Shown: positions 36,675 through 46,168 of the stretch, piece by piece
How the letters are laid out: the number at the start of each line of letters is the position of its first letter
Numbering within the stretch: position 1 is the first letter of the stretch
NCBI RefSeq assembly: GCF_003751625.1
Contig: NZ_RJUL01000001.1
Coordinates: 360,253 to 424,252 of the forward strand
Length of the DNA: 64,000 bases
DNA from: Gallaecimonas pentaromativorans
GTDB taxonomy: Bacteria; Pseudomonadota; Gammaproteobacteria; Enterobacterales; Gallaecimonadaceae
Direction: 5' to 3'
The notes under the pieces: generated by a model
Told to the model about the DNA's origin: nothing
Database searches by the model: none
What the model saw: only the letters and a program-made list of their open reading frames with translations
Made by a program: the position numbers and the translations under genes

Positions 36675-37402
36675 TGCGAAACCCGCGCATTTATGAACCC
36701 CAGCCCTTGAGCCAGGGCCAGACCCTGGCCTTGAGTGAAGACGGCGCCAACCATGTGGGCCGGGTGCTGCGCATGCAGCCGGGCCAGGTGCTGCGCCTTT
36801 TTAACGGTGACGGCAACGACTACCACGCCACCATTACCGAGGCTGGCAAAAAGCAGGTGCAGGTCACTATCACCGGCGCCGAGGCGCTGGCCAACGAATC
36901 GCCGCTGCGCATCCATTTGGGCCAAGTGATCTCCCGGGGCGATCGCATGGAGTTTGTCATTCAAAAGGCGGTAGAGCTGGGGGTAAGCGAAATTACTCCG
37001 CTCTTTTCCGAGCGCTGCGGCGTTAAGCTCCAGGGCGAGCGGCTGGACAAAAAGGTCGGCCAGTGGCAAAAGGTAGCCATCAGCGCCTGCGAGCAATGCG
37101 GCCGTGCCACCGTGCCGGTGATAAACGAGGTGGCCATGCTGAGCGACTGGGTGGCAGCGCCCTTTGACGGCCACAGCCTGACCTTGAGCCCCTACGCCAA
37201 AGGCGGCATCGCCAGTCTTGCCAAGGCTGGCGGCGCCCGGCTGCTCATCGGCCCCGAAGGCGGCTTTAGTGACGACGAAGTGGCCATAGCCCGCCAGGCC
37301 GGTTTTACCGACGTACTTTTAGGCCCCAGGGTTTTGCGCACCGAAACCGCAGCCCTGGCCGCCATCAGCGCCCTGCAACTGACCCTGGGCGATCTGGGAT
37401 AA
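36674..37402 (+). CDS. rsmE: 16S rRNA m3U1498 methyltransferase RsmE
   Basis: RsmE methylates N3 of U1498 in 16S rRNA using S-adenosylmethionine. The 242-residue protein has an N-terminal PUA-like domain and a C-terminal SPOUT knot, seen in LLIGPEGGFSDDEV and LGPRVLRTETAALAAI. AAGGAG lies within the end of endA, 5 bases before the ATG at 36674, so the genes are coupled. Confidence 0.95.
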   Translation: MRNPRIYEPQPLSQGQTLALSEDGANHVGRVLRMQPGQVLRLFNGDGNDYHATITEAGKKQVQVTITGAEALANESPLRIHLGQVISRGDRMEFVIQKAVELGVSEITPLFSERCGVKLQGERLDKKVGQWQKVAISACEQCGRATVPVINEVAMLSDWVAAPFDGHSLTLSPYAKGGIASLAKAGGARLLIGPEGGFSDDEVAIARQAGFTDVLLGPRVLRTETAALAAISALQLTLGDLG

Positions 37403-37411
37403 GGAGTAAAG

Positions 37412-38344
37412 ATGAAGATCGGCATAGTGATGGACCCCATCGAGGCCATCAACACCAAAAAAGACACCACCTTTGCCATGGCGCTCGAAGCCCAGCGCCG
37501 CGGCCACAGCCTCTATTACATGCAGATGCAGGATTTAATGCTCGAAGACGGCGAGCCCCTGGCACGGATGACCGAATTTACCGTCAAGGACGATCCCAAA
37601 GATTACTACCGCCTGGACGAGCCCCAAACAGCCCCCCTCAAGGAGCTGGACATCATCCTGATGCGTAAAGATCCGCCCTTTGACACCGAATACATCTACG
37701 CCACCTACATCCTGGAGCGGGCCGAAGAGCAAGGGGTCAAGGTGGTCAACAAGCCCCAGAGCCTGCGCGACTGCAACGAAAAGCTCTTTACCGCCTGGTT
37801 CCCCCAGTTTACCCCCACCACTTTGGTGACCCGTTCGGCCAATAGGCTCAAGGCCTTCCACGCCGAGCACGGCGACGTAATTTTTAAACCCCTGGACGGC
37901 ATGGGCGGCGCCTCGATTTTCCGCTTAAAGCCCGACGAAGCGAACCTTGGGGTGATCATCGAGACCCTCACCGAGCACGGCAGCCGTTACTGCATGGCGC
38001 AAAAATACCTGCCCGCCATCAAAGACGGCGACAAACGGGTGCTGGTGGTGGCCGGTAAGCCGGTAGAGCACGTGCTGGCCCGTATTCCCCAAGGCGGCGA
38101 AACCCGTGGCAACCTGGCCGCCGGTGGTCGCGGCGAAGTGCGCCCCATCTCGGATGCCGAGCGCCACATCGCCGAGACCTTAGGGCCAGAGCTGATGAAA
38201 CGCGGCCTTTATTTTGTGGGCCTTGACGTGATTGGCGACAAGCTCACCGAAATCAACGTTACCTCCCCCACCTGCGTGCGGGAAATTGAGGCCGCTACCG
38301 GCATCAATATCTGTGCCCGGCTCTTTGAGGCCCTCGGGGCCTGA
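37412..38344 (+). CDS. gshB: Glutathione synthetase
   Basis: GshB joins gamma-glutamylcysteine and glycine with ATP. The 310-residue protein has an N-terminal domain (MKIGIVMDPIEAINTKKDT) and an ATP-grasp domain with FKPLDGMGGASIF, ARIPQGGETRGNLAAGG and INVTSPTCVREIE. It starts 9 bases after rsmE with AAGGAG. A terminator follows, and the usual next gene, yqgE, is displaced by about 3.9 kb. Confidence 0.96.
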   Translation: MKIGIVMDPIEAINTKKDTTFAMALEAQRRGHSLYYMQMQDLMLEDGEPLARMTEFTVKDDPKDYYRLDEPQTAPLKELDIILMRKDPPFDTEYIYATYILERAEEQGVKVVNKPQSLRDCNEKLFTAWFPQFTPTTLVTRSANRLKAFHAEHGDVIFKPLDGMGGASIFRLKPDEANLGVIIETLTEHGSRYCMAQKYLPAIKDGDKRVLVVAGKPVEHVLARIPQGGETRGNLAAGGRGEVRPISDAERHIAETLGPELMKRGLYFVGLDVIGDKLTEINVTSPTCVREIEAATGINICARLFEALGA

Positions 38345-38347
38345 CGC

Positions 38348-38376
38348 AAAAAAGGGCGCCTGCGGCGCCCTTTTTT
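38348..38376. terminator. Bidirectional Rho-independent terminator
   Basis: GGGCGCC and GGCGCCC pair around TGC with A and T runs on both sides, between convergent gshB and the monooxygenase gene. Confidence 0.9.
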
Positions 38377-39880
38377 ATTGCCCAAACCAGCGGGCGATGG
38401 CGTCCTCGGCCGCCGCCACATCGGGGGGACTGCCAACAGGGCTTACCCAGGCAACGATGCCGTCAGGCCTTATCAGCATGGCGCCAAGGCCCAGATTGTC
38501 CTTGGCATGCAGCGCCAGGTAATCAAGCTCTGCCCTACCCCGGCAAAGGCCGGCCAAGTCTCGGTTATCCTCCAAAGCCACCAACAGGCCCTTAGCGCTT
38601 GCCAGGCGCGGGCCAAGGCGGCTGCCATCTGTTAGTTCCAGATCCGGGGCGCTGGCCCCCACCAGCGGGTGGCTGTCGCCCAGCTCATAGCGCAGGGTCA
38701 GGCCCCACAGCTTCCCCAGGAAATGGTTGGCGCCATCATCGGTTTGGATAAGGTCGCGAAGCAGCTGGGCCAGTGCCTCACCCTGAGGCCCCGGCGCCAT
38801 GCAGGCTACCTGGGCGCGGGTCCAGTCCAGCACCCAACTGGCTACCGGGTGGCGCTCAGACTGGTAGCTGTCAAGGAGCTCCGCCGGCGCCCAGCCCTTG
38901 ATAGTGGCCGCCAGCTTCCAGCCGAGGTTCAGGGCATCACCAATACCGGCGTTAAGGCCCTGGGCGCCAAGAGGCGAGTGGATATGGGCACTGTCACCAG
39001 CCAGCAGCACCCGGCCTTGGCGATACTGGGTCACCTGCTTGCACCTGTCGGTAAAGGTGGATGCCATCAGCATGCGCTTGACGGTGACATCGGTGCCGCT
39101 GACCCGGCGCAGCACCGCTTGAAAATGCGCCACCGTCACCTCCTGGCTGCGATCAAAGCAGCCGCCGTCGTACTCCATCAGCGCCAGATGGCCGGGGCTG
39201 GCCTGCACGTACATGCCATTGGCGGTGTACTGAAAACCCAGGGGCAGCTGCTCTGGGTCGGCCAATTCACAGTGCACCGTATAACCGGTGCAGTTGGCCT
39301 CGGTGCCGACAAATTCAAAACCGGCCAGCTTTCGCACCTGGCTGCGGCCACCGTCGCAGCCCACCAGCCAACGGCCTTGGTAAGGCTGGCCACCGGCTTG
39401 CACCACCACTTGGTCCGGGCCCTGCTCCAGGGCCGTCACCTCGGCGCCATACACCACAGTAACGCCGCGCTTGGCCGCCTGATGGTTAAGGGCAGTACAG
39501 ATACGCTCCATGTCGGTTCTGGCGGGATAAAGCGCCGGCCCCGCCAAACGGTAGGGAAATCGCGCCAGCTCCAGTTGGCTGGCGTTCACCATGATGCCGG
39601 CAAAGTGGCCGCCAAACTGAAAAGGAACGGCCTTATCCGGGCGCTGGGGGCGCTGGTCGGCGTCGTCCACCAGCGCGTCCAATAGCCCGCGGCGGTAGAA
39701 GGCCTCCACCGAGTTGCTGTTGACCCCGCGCAGGCCAAGAGGCTTGCGTTTCCAGGGCATCTGGGCGCTGGGGTCTTTTTCCAGCACCAATACAGCGCAA
39801 TTGGCCAGGGCCAGTTCGTGGGCCAGAAAAAGCCCCACCGGGCCAGCGCCGGCGATGATGACGTCAAAAAGCCTGTTCAT
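38375..39880 (-). CDS. FAD-dependent aromatic hydroxylase-like monooxygenase 1
   Basis: The 501-residue protein is a class A flavoprotein monooxygenase (PheA/MhpA/RdmE type). It has the FAD-binding GAGPVGLFLAHELA near the N-terminus, the DG motif GCDGGRSQVRKLAG, and the GD motif LLAGDSAHIHSPLGAQGLNAG. A C-terminal thioredoxin-like domain (about 385-501) follows, here without a redox CxxC. Such enzymes hydroxylate phenolic or polyketide substrates with NAD(P)H and O2. The start at 39880 has AAGGAT 7 bases before it. It is clearly paralogous to the gene upstream, 56 bases away. Substrate unknown. Confidence 0.88.
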   Translation of the reverse strand: MNRLFDVIIAGAGPVGLFLAHELALANCAVLVLEKDPSAQMPWKRKPLGLRGVNSNSVEAFYRRGLLDALVDDADQRPQRPDKAVPFQFGGHFAGIMVNASQLELARFPYRLAGPALYPARTDMERICTALNHQAAKRGVTVVYGAEVTALEQGPDQVVVQAGGQPYQGRWLVGCDGGRSQVRKLAGFEFVGTEANCTGYTVHCELADPEQLPLGFQYTANGMYVQASPGHLALMEYDGGCFDRSQEVTVAHFQAVLRRVSGTDVTVKRMLMASTFTDRCKQVTQYRQGRVLLAGDSAHIHSPLGAQGLNAGIGDALNLGWKLAATIKGWAPAELLDSYQSERHPVASWVLDWTRAQVACMAPGPQGEALAQLLRDLIQTDDGANHFLGKLWGLTLRYELGDSHPLVGASAPDLELTDGSRLGPRLASAKGLLVALEDNRDLAGLCRGRAELDYLALHAKDNLGLGAMLIRPDGIVAWVSPVGSPPDVAAAEDAIARWFGQ

Positions 39881-39936
39881 GAATAAATCCTTGCAAGACC
39901 GGGCTTTAGCCCGGAAATAAAACGAAAAAGTGAGGT

Positions 39937-41439
39937 TCAGGCAGGGCCGAACCAGCGCACCAGCGCCGCCTCGGCAGCGGTCAAATCGACTTCGCCTTCG
40001 GCAAGCCAGGCCACCACCCCGTCCGGCCTTATCAGCAGCGCCTTGAGGCCAAGGGTGTCCTCGGCAGTGCCCGCCAGGTAATCGAGCCGGCCCTGCCAGG
40101 GGCGGCAAAAGACGCAAAGGGCTGGGTCATGGGTAAAGTCCAGCAGCAGGCCTTGGCCGCTATGGAGCCGCTGCCCCAGGCGACTGCCGCTCAACTGAAA
40201 GTCCGGGGCGCTGGCCCCCACCAGCGGGTGGCTGTCGCCCAGCTCATAGCGCTGAGTCAGGCCCCAGATCCGGCCGATAAAGTAATTCGCCCCGTCCTGG
40301 CTCTCGATAAGGTCCTTAAACAGGGCCCCCAGGGCGCGCCCTTGGGGTGATGGGGCCATAACTGCCGCTTGGGCCCGGCTCCAGGCCAGCACCTGGCTGG
40401 CGACCGGGCGCCGCTCCGCCTCATAGCTGTCCAGCAAACCGGGATTGGCCCAACCGTTGATGCAGGCTGCCAGCTTCCAGCCCAGGTTGATGGCATCGCC
40501 AAGGCCGGTATTGAGGCCCTGGCCTCCCATGGGAGAGTGAATATGGGCGCTGTCGCCGGCCAGCAGCACCCGCCCCTGGCAATAACGGCTGGCCAGCTTG
40601 GCGCGGTCGGTATGGCTGTGGGCCTGGTGCAGGGCCTTGATGGTGACATCAGTGCCGCTGACCCGGCGCAGCAGGGCCTGAGCATAGTCAAGGGTGATGG
40701 ACCGGCTCCGGTCAAAACGGCCTTGGTCAAACTCGGTCACCATCACCAGCCCTTGCCCTGCCTTGGCGTAAAAGCCGGCCGGGGTGGTTTGAAAACCCGG
40801 CTTGAGCTGCTCAGGGTCTGCCAGCTCGCAAAGCAATTGGTAGCCGGTAAAGCTGGGCTCGGTGCCCTCAAAGGCGATACCCGCCAGTTTTCGCACATGG
40901 CTGCGCCCGCCGTCGCAGCCCACCAGCCATTGGCTTTCAAAAACCTCACTACCGGCCTGCACCCGAACTCCACCGTCATGCTGGGTGAGCCCCTGCACCT
41001 CGGCGCAATAGCGAATGCTGACCCCAAGGGCCAAGGCTCTTTCGGTCAGGGCCCGGTTGAGGGTGGCAAGGTCGGTGAGCGCCGTGCCAAAGGCCGGCCC
41101 TGCCGGCCGGTAGGGCCAGCGGGATGGAGCAAACCAGTCTGCGTTTATGGGCAGGCGAGCAAAGTGGCCAGCGGAGCGAAAGCCTTCATTGGGTTTGACG
41201 TGCGCCAGCGCCGCGCCGCTATCTACCAGCGCGGCGCCCAACAGGCCCCGGCGATACAGGGCCTCCAGAGAAGGCGTGTTCAGGCCCCTTAGCCCCAAGG
41301 GTTGGGCCTTGATGGGGTTGGTATCGGCAGGGTCTCTTTCCAACACCAGCACCGCCAGGCCAGCCAGGCCCAGCTCCGTTGCCAGGAACAGCCCCACGGG
41401 GCCGGCGCCGGCAATAATCACATCAAACTGGCTATGCAA
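39937..41439 (-). CDS. FAD-dependent aromatic hydroxylase-like monooxygenase 2
   Basis: The 500-residue paralogue has the same domains as monooxygenase 1: GAGPVGLFLATELG, GCDGGRSHVRKLAG and LLAGDSAHIHSPMGGQGLNTG, and the C-terminal thioredoxin-like part. Most of the N-terminal 75 residues align without gaps. The start is taken as the TTG at 41439, which has GGAG 5 bases upstream and matches the paralogue's N-terminus; another TTG lies at 41460. It is the promoter-proximal gene of the pair and diverges from a TetR gene. Confidence 0.87.
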   Translation of the reverse strand: MHSQFDVIIAGAGPVGLFLATELGLAGLAVLVLERDPADTNPIKAQPLGLRGLNTPSLEALYRRGLLGAALVDSGAALAHVKPNEGFRSAGHFARLPINADWFAPSRWPYRPAGPAFGTALTDLATLNRALTERALALGVSIRYCAEVQGLTQHDGGVRVQAGSEVFESQWLVGCDGGRSHVRKLAGIAFEGTEPSFTGYQLLCELADPEQLKPGFQTTPAGFYAKAGQGLVMVTEFDQGRFDRSRSITLDYAQALLRRVSGTDVTIKALHQAHSHTDRAKLASRYCQGRVLLAGDSAHIHSPMGGQGLNTGLGDAINLGWKLAACINGWANPGLLDSYEAERRPVASQVLAWSRAQAAVMAPSPQGRALGALFKDLIESQDGANYFIGRIWGLTQRYELGDSHPLVGASAPDFQLSGSRLGQRLHSGQGLLLDFTHDPALCVFCRPWQGRLDYLAGTAEDTLGLKALLIRPDGVVAWLAEGEVDLTAAEAALVRWFGPA

Positions 41440-41491
41440 GGTCTCTCCCAGGTTGGCCAAAAATAGAACGCCACAAACTTATAGTCACTTA

Positions 41492-41514
41492 AAAATTTGA
41501 TCAAGTTAAATTTT
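41492..41514. promoter_or_regulatory. Candidate TetR operator region
   Basis: Between the divergent TetR and monooxygenase genes is a perfect 8-bp palindrome TTGATCAA (41497-41504) flanked by AAAATTT and AAATTTT arms. The AT-rich gap also fits two facing promoters. A binding site is plausible but unproven. Confidence 0.4.
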
Positions 41515-41554
41515 AAAAGCATCATAGGCGGCACCATAGAGGGGAGTGACCGCC

Positions 41555-42118
41555 TTGGGACTGAGAGAACAGAAGAAAAAGCGCACCCGCAAAGCCATTT
41601 CCGACATGGCCACGCTGCTCTTTATCGAGCGCGGCTACCATCAGGTGACCACCGCCGAGATCGCCGAAAAGGCCGGGGTGTCGGTGCCGACCCTGTTTAA
41701 TTACTTCCCCACCAAAGAAGCCATGGTGTTTGATGAAGACCGGGCCATTGAGGCGGGCCTCATCGACACTGTGGTCAAGCGCCGCCCCGGGCAAAGCATT
41801 GTGGAGGCGCTGATTGAAGCCGGCTTTAGCGGTATCGATGTAGACCATGCCGAGCACCAGCAACAGGTGGCGAGCTTTATGGCTCTGGTGGACAACACCC
41901 CTGAGCTCAGCCGCTACGCCAAGGACATGTGGCTGCGCCACGAAGCGTCGCTGGCCAGCGCCATCCTGGCATCAAGCCAAGCGCCCATCAGCCCTTTGCA
42001 GGCACAGGTGATTGCCCATTACATCCTCGATGTCTTCCAACGAGCCATTCGCACCCAGGACCCCAACGGCACCCTCAAGGCGCTGCTGACCTTGCTGGCC
42101 GATGGTTGGCGCGGTTAG
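41555..42118 (+). CDS. TetR-family repressor
   Basis: The 187-residue protein has a TetR N-terminal DNA-binding domain (RTRKAISDMATLLFIERGYHQVTTAEIAEKAGVSVPTLFNYFPTKE). A helical ligand-binding domain follows. I prefer the TTG at 41555, 8 bases after GGGGAG, over the GTG at 41546, which almost touches it. It probably represses the divergent monooxygenases and responds to their substrate or a related aromatic; this is inferred from placement. Confidence 0.85.
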   Translation: MGLREQKKKRTRKAISDMATLLFIERGYHQVTTAEIAEKAGVSVPTLFNYFPTKEAMVFDEDRAIEAGLIDTVVKRRPGQSIVEALIEAGFSGIDVDHAEHQQQVASFMALVDNTPELSRYAKDMWLRHEASLASAILASSQAPISPLQAQVIAHYILDVFQRAIRTQDPNGTLKALLTLLADGWRG

Positions 42119-42248
42119 CCAGGGAATGGTCACGCTTTACCCGCCAAGGCCCGCCTGCCCTTGAAAAGGCCTGCGCCCGCCCCAAGTTAGCTATTTACTG
42201 CCGGTCGTAAATGGCCATACTTGGGGAAAGCTCTGACAGGTGCTGCCG

Positions 42249-42821
42249 ATGCGTAGTTTGCAAAATCACTTTCTGATTGCCACGCCTGCCATGCGTGACC
42301 CTTACTTTGCCCGCACTGTGACTTACCTTTGCGAGCACAATGACGAAGGGGCCATGGGGTTGGTGGTCAATCATCCGGTCAACATCACCGTGACCGACAT
42401 GCTGCGCCAGCTCGAACTGGTGGAAGAAGACGAACCCGAAACCCTGAGCGGCCGCTATGTGTTCTCCGGTGGCCCGGTGAACCCCGAGCGGGGCTTTGTT
42501 ATTCACACCCCCAAACGCGGCTACACCGCCAGTTTGTCCCTGGGTGAGGAGCTGATGGTCACCACCTCGGTGGACATTCTCTCAGCCCTTGGCGGCGAGC
42601 ACGGCCCAGAGCGGTTTATGGTGACCCTCGGCTACGCCGGTTGGGAAGCCGGGCAGCTGGAAAAGGAGCTGGCCGACAACTCCTGGCTGCTGGTGCCTGC
42701 CGACGGCGATTTTGCCACCGAGCTGCTGTTCAATACCCCGCCCTCAAAACGCTGGCAAAAAGCCTGCGAACACCTGGGCTTTGATATCTGGCAACTGTCC
42801 AACGACGTAGGCCACGCCTGA
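42249..42821 (+). CDS. yqgE: YqgE/AlgH family protein
   Basis: The 190-residue protein matches the UPF0301 (YqgE/AlgH) family: [39 protein letters not shown] at the start, then [15 protein letters not shown] and [13 protein letters not shown]. The molecular function is not established. It is almost always beside ruvX, and here its TGA overlaps the ruvX ATG (TGATG). The ATG at 42249 matches the family N-terminus; a GTG lies at 42240. Confidence 0.93.
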   Translation: MRSLQNHFLIATPAMRDPYFARTVTYLCEHNDEGAMGLVVNHPVNITVTDMLRQLELVEEDEPETLSGRYVFSGGPVNPERGFVIHTPKRGYTASLSLGEELMVTTSVDILSALGGEHGPERFMVTLGYAGWEAGQLEKELADNSWLLVPADGDFATELLFNTPPSKRWQKACEHLGFDIWQLSNDVGHA

Positions 42822-43237
42822 TGCCCAAAACCGTTATTGCCTTTGACCATGGTGCCAAGAGCATCGGTGTAGCCGTGGGCCAGGATGTCACCGGCTCGGC
42901 CCAGCCCCTGGCCGCCATCAAAGCGGTGGATGGCCAGCCCAATTGGGAGCTGGTGGAAAAAGTCCTCAAAGCCTGGCAGCCCAACTTGCTGGTAGTGGGC
43001 CTGCCGCTCAACATGGACGGCACCGAACAAAACACCACGGCGGCAGCCAAAAAATTTGCCGGGCGCCTTCATGGCCGTTTTGGCCTGGAAGTGGTAACGC
43101 AAGATGAGCGCCTAACCACGGCGGCGGCCAAGGAGTGGCTGTTTGAGAACGGCGGCTACAGCGCCTTGGAAAAAGGCAAAATCGACTCGGTGTCGGCCTG
43201 CCTTATTCTTGAATCCTGGTTTGAAAGCCAGTACTGA
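42821..43237 (+). CDS. ruvX: RuvX/YqgF, 16S rRNA maturation nuclease-like
   Basis: The 138-residue RNase H-fold protein has the family motifs [26 protein letters not shown] and DERLTT. YqgF was first named as a putative Holliday-junction resolvase and is needed for pre-16S rRNA 5' processing. Coupled to yqgE by TGATG and followed by a terminator. Confidence 0.94.
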   Translation: MPKTVIAFDHGAKSIGVAVGQDVTGSAQPLAAIKAVDGQPNWELVEKVLKAWQPNLLVVGLPLNMDGTEQNTTAAAKKFAGRLHGRFGLEVVTQDERLTTAAAKEWLFENGGYSALEKGKIDSVSACLILESWFESQY

Positions 43238-43240
43238 CAG

Positions 43241-43275
43241 CGATAAAAAAGGCGCCCTGGGGCGCCTTTTTATCG
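43241..43275. terminator. Bidirectional Rho-independent terminator
   Basis: GGCGCC pairs with GGCGCC around a CTGG loop, extended by A and T runs, between convergent ruvX and pilU. Confidence 0.88.
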
Positions 43276-44379
43276 GTCGATGGTGACGTTGTCCAGAGAC
43301 GTGGTCTTGCCCGTTTCGTTCTGGCTGAGCTTAATCATCAGGCGCAGATCGTTGGGCGAGTCGGCATGGTGCAGGGCGTCGGCGTAGCTTATCTCGCCCT
43401 TGGCGTAGAGCTCGAACAGGCTGCGGTCGAAGGTCATCATGCCCAGCTCGCGGGAGCGCTCCATGCTGTCTTTCAAGAGGTGAATGTCGCCTTTGCGGAT
43501 CTGCTCTGAAACCAGCGGCGAGTGCAGCAAAATCTCGGCCGCCACAATGCGGCCAGAGCCATCCCGTTTGGGCACCAGTTGCTGGGCGACAATGGCCTTG
43601 AGGTTAAGGCTCATGTCGAACAGGAACTGCTCGTGCTTTTCACGGGGCACCAGGTGCAGCACCCTTTCTAGCGCCTGGTTGGCGTTGTTGGCGTGCAGGG
43701 TGGCCATGCAGAGGTGGCCGGTTTCGGCAAAGGCGAGGGCAAACTCCATGGTCTCCTTGGTACGAATTTCCCCCAGCAAAATGACATCCGGCGCCTGACG
43801 CAGGCTGTTTTTCAGCGCCACCTCGAAAGACTCGCAATCGATGCCCACTTCCCGTTGGGTGATGATGGAGCGCTTGTGCTCGTGCACGAATTCGATGGGA
43901 TCTTCGATGGTGACGATATGGCCGCGGCTATTCTCGTTGCGATAGCCCACCATGGCCGCCAGGGTGGTGGACTTACCGGTACCGGTGGCCCCCACCATCA
44001 GCACCAGGCCGCGCTTGGTCATCACGATGTCTTTGAGGATGGGCGGCAGATCCAGCTCCTCGATGGAAGGGATCTTGGTCTGGATGCGCCGCAGCACCAT
44101 GCCGGCGGCATCGCGCTGGGTAAACACCGACACCCGAAACCGCCCTACCCCTTTGACGCTGATGGCAAAGTTGGCGTCCTTGTGGTCACGAAACTCATCG
44201 AGCTGGCGCTCGTTCATCACGCTTTCCACCAGGCTCTTGGCCTCGGCCATGGAGAGGCGCTGGTCGGCCACCGGGCGAATTTCGCCGTTGATCTTCAAGC
44301 AAGGCGGCAGGCCGGAGGTAATGAACAGATCCGAGGCCCCCATCTCGCCCATTCGTTGCAGCAGGCTTTTCATGTCCAT
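43270..44379 (-). CDS. pilU: Type IV pilus retraction ATPase PilU
   Basis: PilU is the accessory retraction motor that works with PilT. The 369-residue hexameric ATPase has Walker A GATGTGKSTTLA, Walker B VILLGEIRTKETM, and HLCMATLHANN. The longer C-terminal tail (after about residue 345) separates it from PilT. A GGGGGAG site precedes the ATG, and the gene begins 14 bases after pilT in the same operon. Confidence 0.94.
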   Translation of the reverse strand: MDMKSLLQRMGEMGASDLFITSGLPPCLKINGEIRPVADQRLSMAEAKSLVESVMNERQLDEFRDHKDANFAISVKGVGRFRVSVFTQRDAAGMVLRRIQTKIPSIEELDLPPILKDIVMTKRGLVLMVGATGTGKSTTLAAMVGYRNENSRGHIVTIEDPIEFVHEHKRSIITQREVGIDCESFEVALKNSLRQAPDVILLGEIRTKETMEFALAFAETGHLCMATLHANNANQALERVLHLVPREKHEQFLFDMSLNLKAIVAQQLVPKRDGSGRIVAAEILLHSPLVSEQIRKGDIHLLKDSMERSRELGMMTFDRSLFELYAKGEISYADALHHADSPNDLRLMIKLSQNETGKTTSLDNVTIDR

Positions 44380-44393
44380 GGCGCACTCCCCCT

Positions 44394-45428
44394 TTAGAAG
44401 GCGTTTTTATCCACCGCCTTGGCGCGGGCGTCGAGGCGGTTGATAAGGTTACGGTTCACCAGTTCTTTCATGCATTGGTCGAGGGTCTGCATGCCGTGGG
44501 TCATACCGGTTTGGATGGCCGAATACATCTGGGCCACCTTGTCTTCGCGGATAAGGTTACGAATGGCCGGGGTACCAATCATGATCTCGTGGGCCGCCAC
44601 CCGGCCGCCGCCGGTTTTCTTCAACAGCGTTTGGGAGATAACCGCTTGCAACGATTCGGACAACATGGAGCGGACCATGGATTTTTCCGCAGCCGGGAAT
44701 ACGTCGATGATACGGTCGATGGTTTTGGCCGCCGAGCTGGTGTGCAGGGTGCCAAACACTAAGTGGCCGGTTTCGGCGGCGGTGAGCGCCAGGCGGATGG
44801 TTTCTAAGTCACGCATCTCGCCCACCAGTACCACATCGGGGTCTTCACGGAGCGCCGAGCGCAACGCGTTGGCAAAACTGTGGGTGTCGCGATGTACTTC
44901 CCGCTGGTTAACCAGGCACTTTTTGTTCTCGTGCACGAATTCGATGGGATCTTCGATGGTGAGAATGTGGTCGTGGCGGTTGTCGTTTACATAATCGATC
45001 ATCGCCGCCAGGGTAGTGGATTTACCGGAGCCGGTGGGGCCGGTCACCAGCACCAGGCCACGGGGCTTGGTGACGATATCTTTAAAGATGGCTGGCGCCC
45101 CCAGGTCGTCCAGGGTCAGTACCTTGGACGGGATGGTCCGAAATACCGCCGCCGCGCCGCGATTCTGGTTGAAGGCGTTAACACGAAAACGCGCTACCCC
45201 GGGCACTTCGAAGGAGAAGTCCACTTCCAGGAACTCTTCGTATTCCTTGCGCTGCTTATCGTTCATGATGTCGTAGATAAGCGAGTGCACTTCTTTGTGC
45301 TCTAAGGCCGGCAGGTTGATGCGGCGCACATCGCCGTCAACCCGGATAAGGGGCGGAACGCCCGCAGAGATATGCAAGTCAGAGGCATTGTGCTTGACGC
45401 TGAATGCCAGGAGTTCGGTAATATCCAT
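44394..45428 (-). CDS. pilT: Type IV pilus retraction ATPase PilT
   Basis: PilT powers pilus retraction for twitching motility and DNA uptake. From the ATG at 45428 the protein is 344 residues, exactly the usual length. It has Walker A GPTGSGKSTTLA, Walker B VVLVGEMRDLETI, and the AIRNLIRE motif essential for retraction. pilT-pilU diverge from yggS across only 33 bases, so their promoters must overlap or lie inside coding sequence. Confidence 0.96.
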   Translation of the reverse strand: MDITELLAFSVKHNASDLHISAGVPPLIRVDGDVRRINLPALEHKEVHSLIYDIMNDKQRKEYEEFLEVDFSFEVPGVARFRVNAFNQNRGAAAVFRTIPSKVLTLDDLGAPAIFKDIVTKPRGLVLVTGPTGSGKSTTLAAMIDYVNDNRHDHILTIEDPIEFVHENKKCLVNQREVHRDTHSFANALRSALREDPDVVLVGEMRDLETIRLALTAAETGHLVFGTLHTSSAAKTIDRIIDVFPAAEKSMVRSMLSESLQAVISQTLLKKTGGGRVAAHEIMIGTPAIRNLIREDKVAQMYSAIQTGMTHGMQTLDQCMKELVNRNLINRLDARAKAVDKNAF

Positions 45429-45461
45429 GTTCTTGTTATCACTCTTGAACTGCGGGCCAAC

Positions 45462-46157
45462 ATGACAACCATAGCAGAACGCTTGCATGACGCGGCAGCG
45501 CGCATCGCCAAGGCCGCAACGGTTTCAGGCCGGAACCCGGATGCCATTAGTCTGCTTGCGGTAAGCAAGCGAAAACCCCTCGAGGATGTCGTTGCCGCCC
45601 TGGCCGCAGGCCAGCTGGCGTTCGGTGAGAATTATGTGCAGGAAGGGGTGGAGAAGATCCAGGCCCTGTCTGCCGCCCATCCCGGCCATAAGGCGCAGTG
45701 GCATCTTATTGGCCCCCTCCAGTCCAATAAGACGGCGCTGGTGGCTGAGCACTTCGATTGGGTGCAAAGCCTGGACCGTGCCAAAATCGCCAAACGCCTC
45801 GACGAACAAAGACCGGCTCACCTTAAACCCATCCAAATTTGCATACAAGTGAACATCAGTGGTGAACAAAGTAAGTCTGGTGTTAGCCCCGATGAGGTCC
45901 TGGCCCTGGCCGCTGCCATCAGCGCCCTGCCTAAGCTTACCCTGCGCGGGCTGATGGCCATTGGCAGTGATGCCGGCCCAGACACCCAGCACCGCGAGTT
46001 TCACGCCATGAAAACCCTCTTTGACGAGCTTAAGGGCCGGTATCCTCAGGTAGACACTTTGTCTATGGGGATGAGCGGCGACCTGGAAATCGCTATCATG
46101 GAGGGCACCACTATGGTTCGCCTGGGTACCGCCCTGTTCGGTGCCCGTACCAACTGA
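45462..46157 (+). CDS. yggS: YggS, PLP homeostasis protein
   Basis: YggS (PLPBP/PROSC family) binds pyridoxal 5'-phosphate and maintains vitamin B6 and amino-acid balance. The 231-residue protein has the PLP lysine in LLAVSKRKP, then FGENYVQEG, WHLIGPLQSNK and LSMGMSGDLEIAI(M)EGTTMVRLG. It is the first gene of a tight cluster with proC, yggT and yggU. Confidence 0.95.
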   Translation: MTTIAERLHDAAARIAKAATVSGRNPDAISLLAVSKRKPLEDVVAALAAGQLAFGENYVQEGVEKIQALSAAHPGHKAQWHLIGPLQSNKTALVAEHFDWVQSLDRAKIAKRLDEQRPAHLKPIQICIQVNISGEQSKSGVSPDEVLALAAAISALPKLTLRGLMAIGSDAGPDTQHREFHAMKTLFDELKGRYPQVDTLSMGMSGDLEIAIMEGTTMVRLGTALFGARTN

Positions 46158-46168
46158 CAAGGTTGAAC

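Noticed and set aside
38375..42118. Insertion sequence or integron carrying the monooxygenase cassette
   Set aside because: I saw no transposase, integrase, terminal inverted repeats or attC-like sites at either end.
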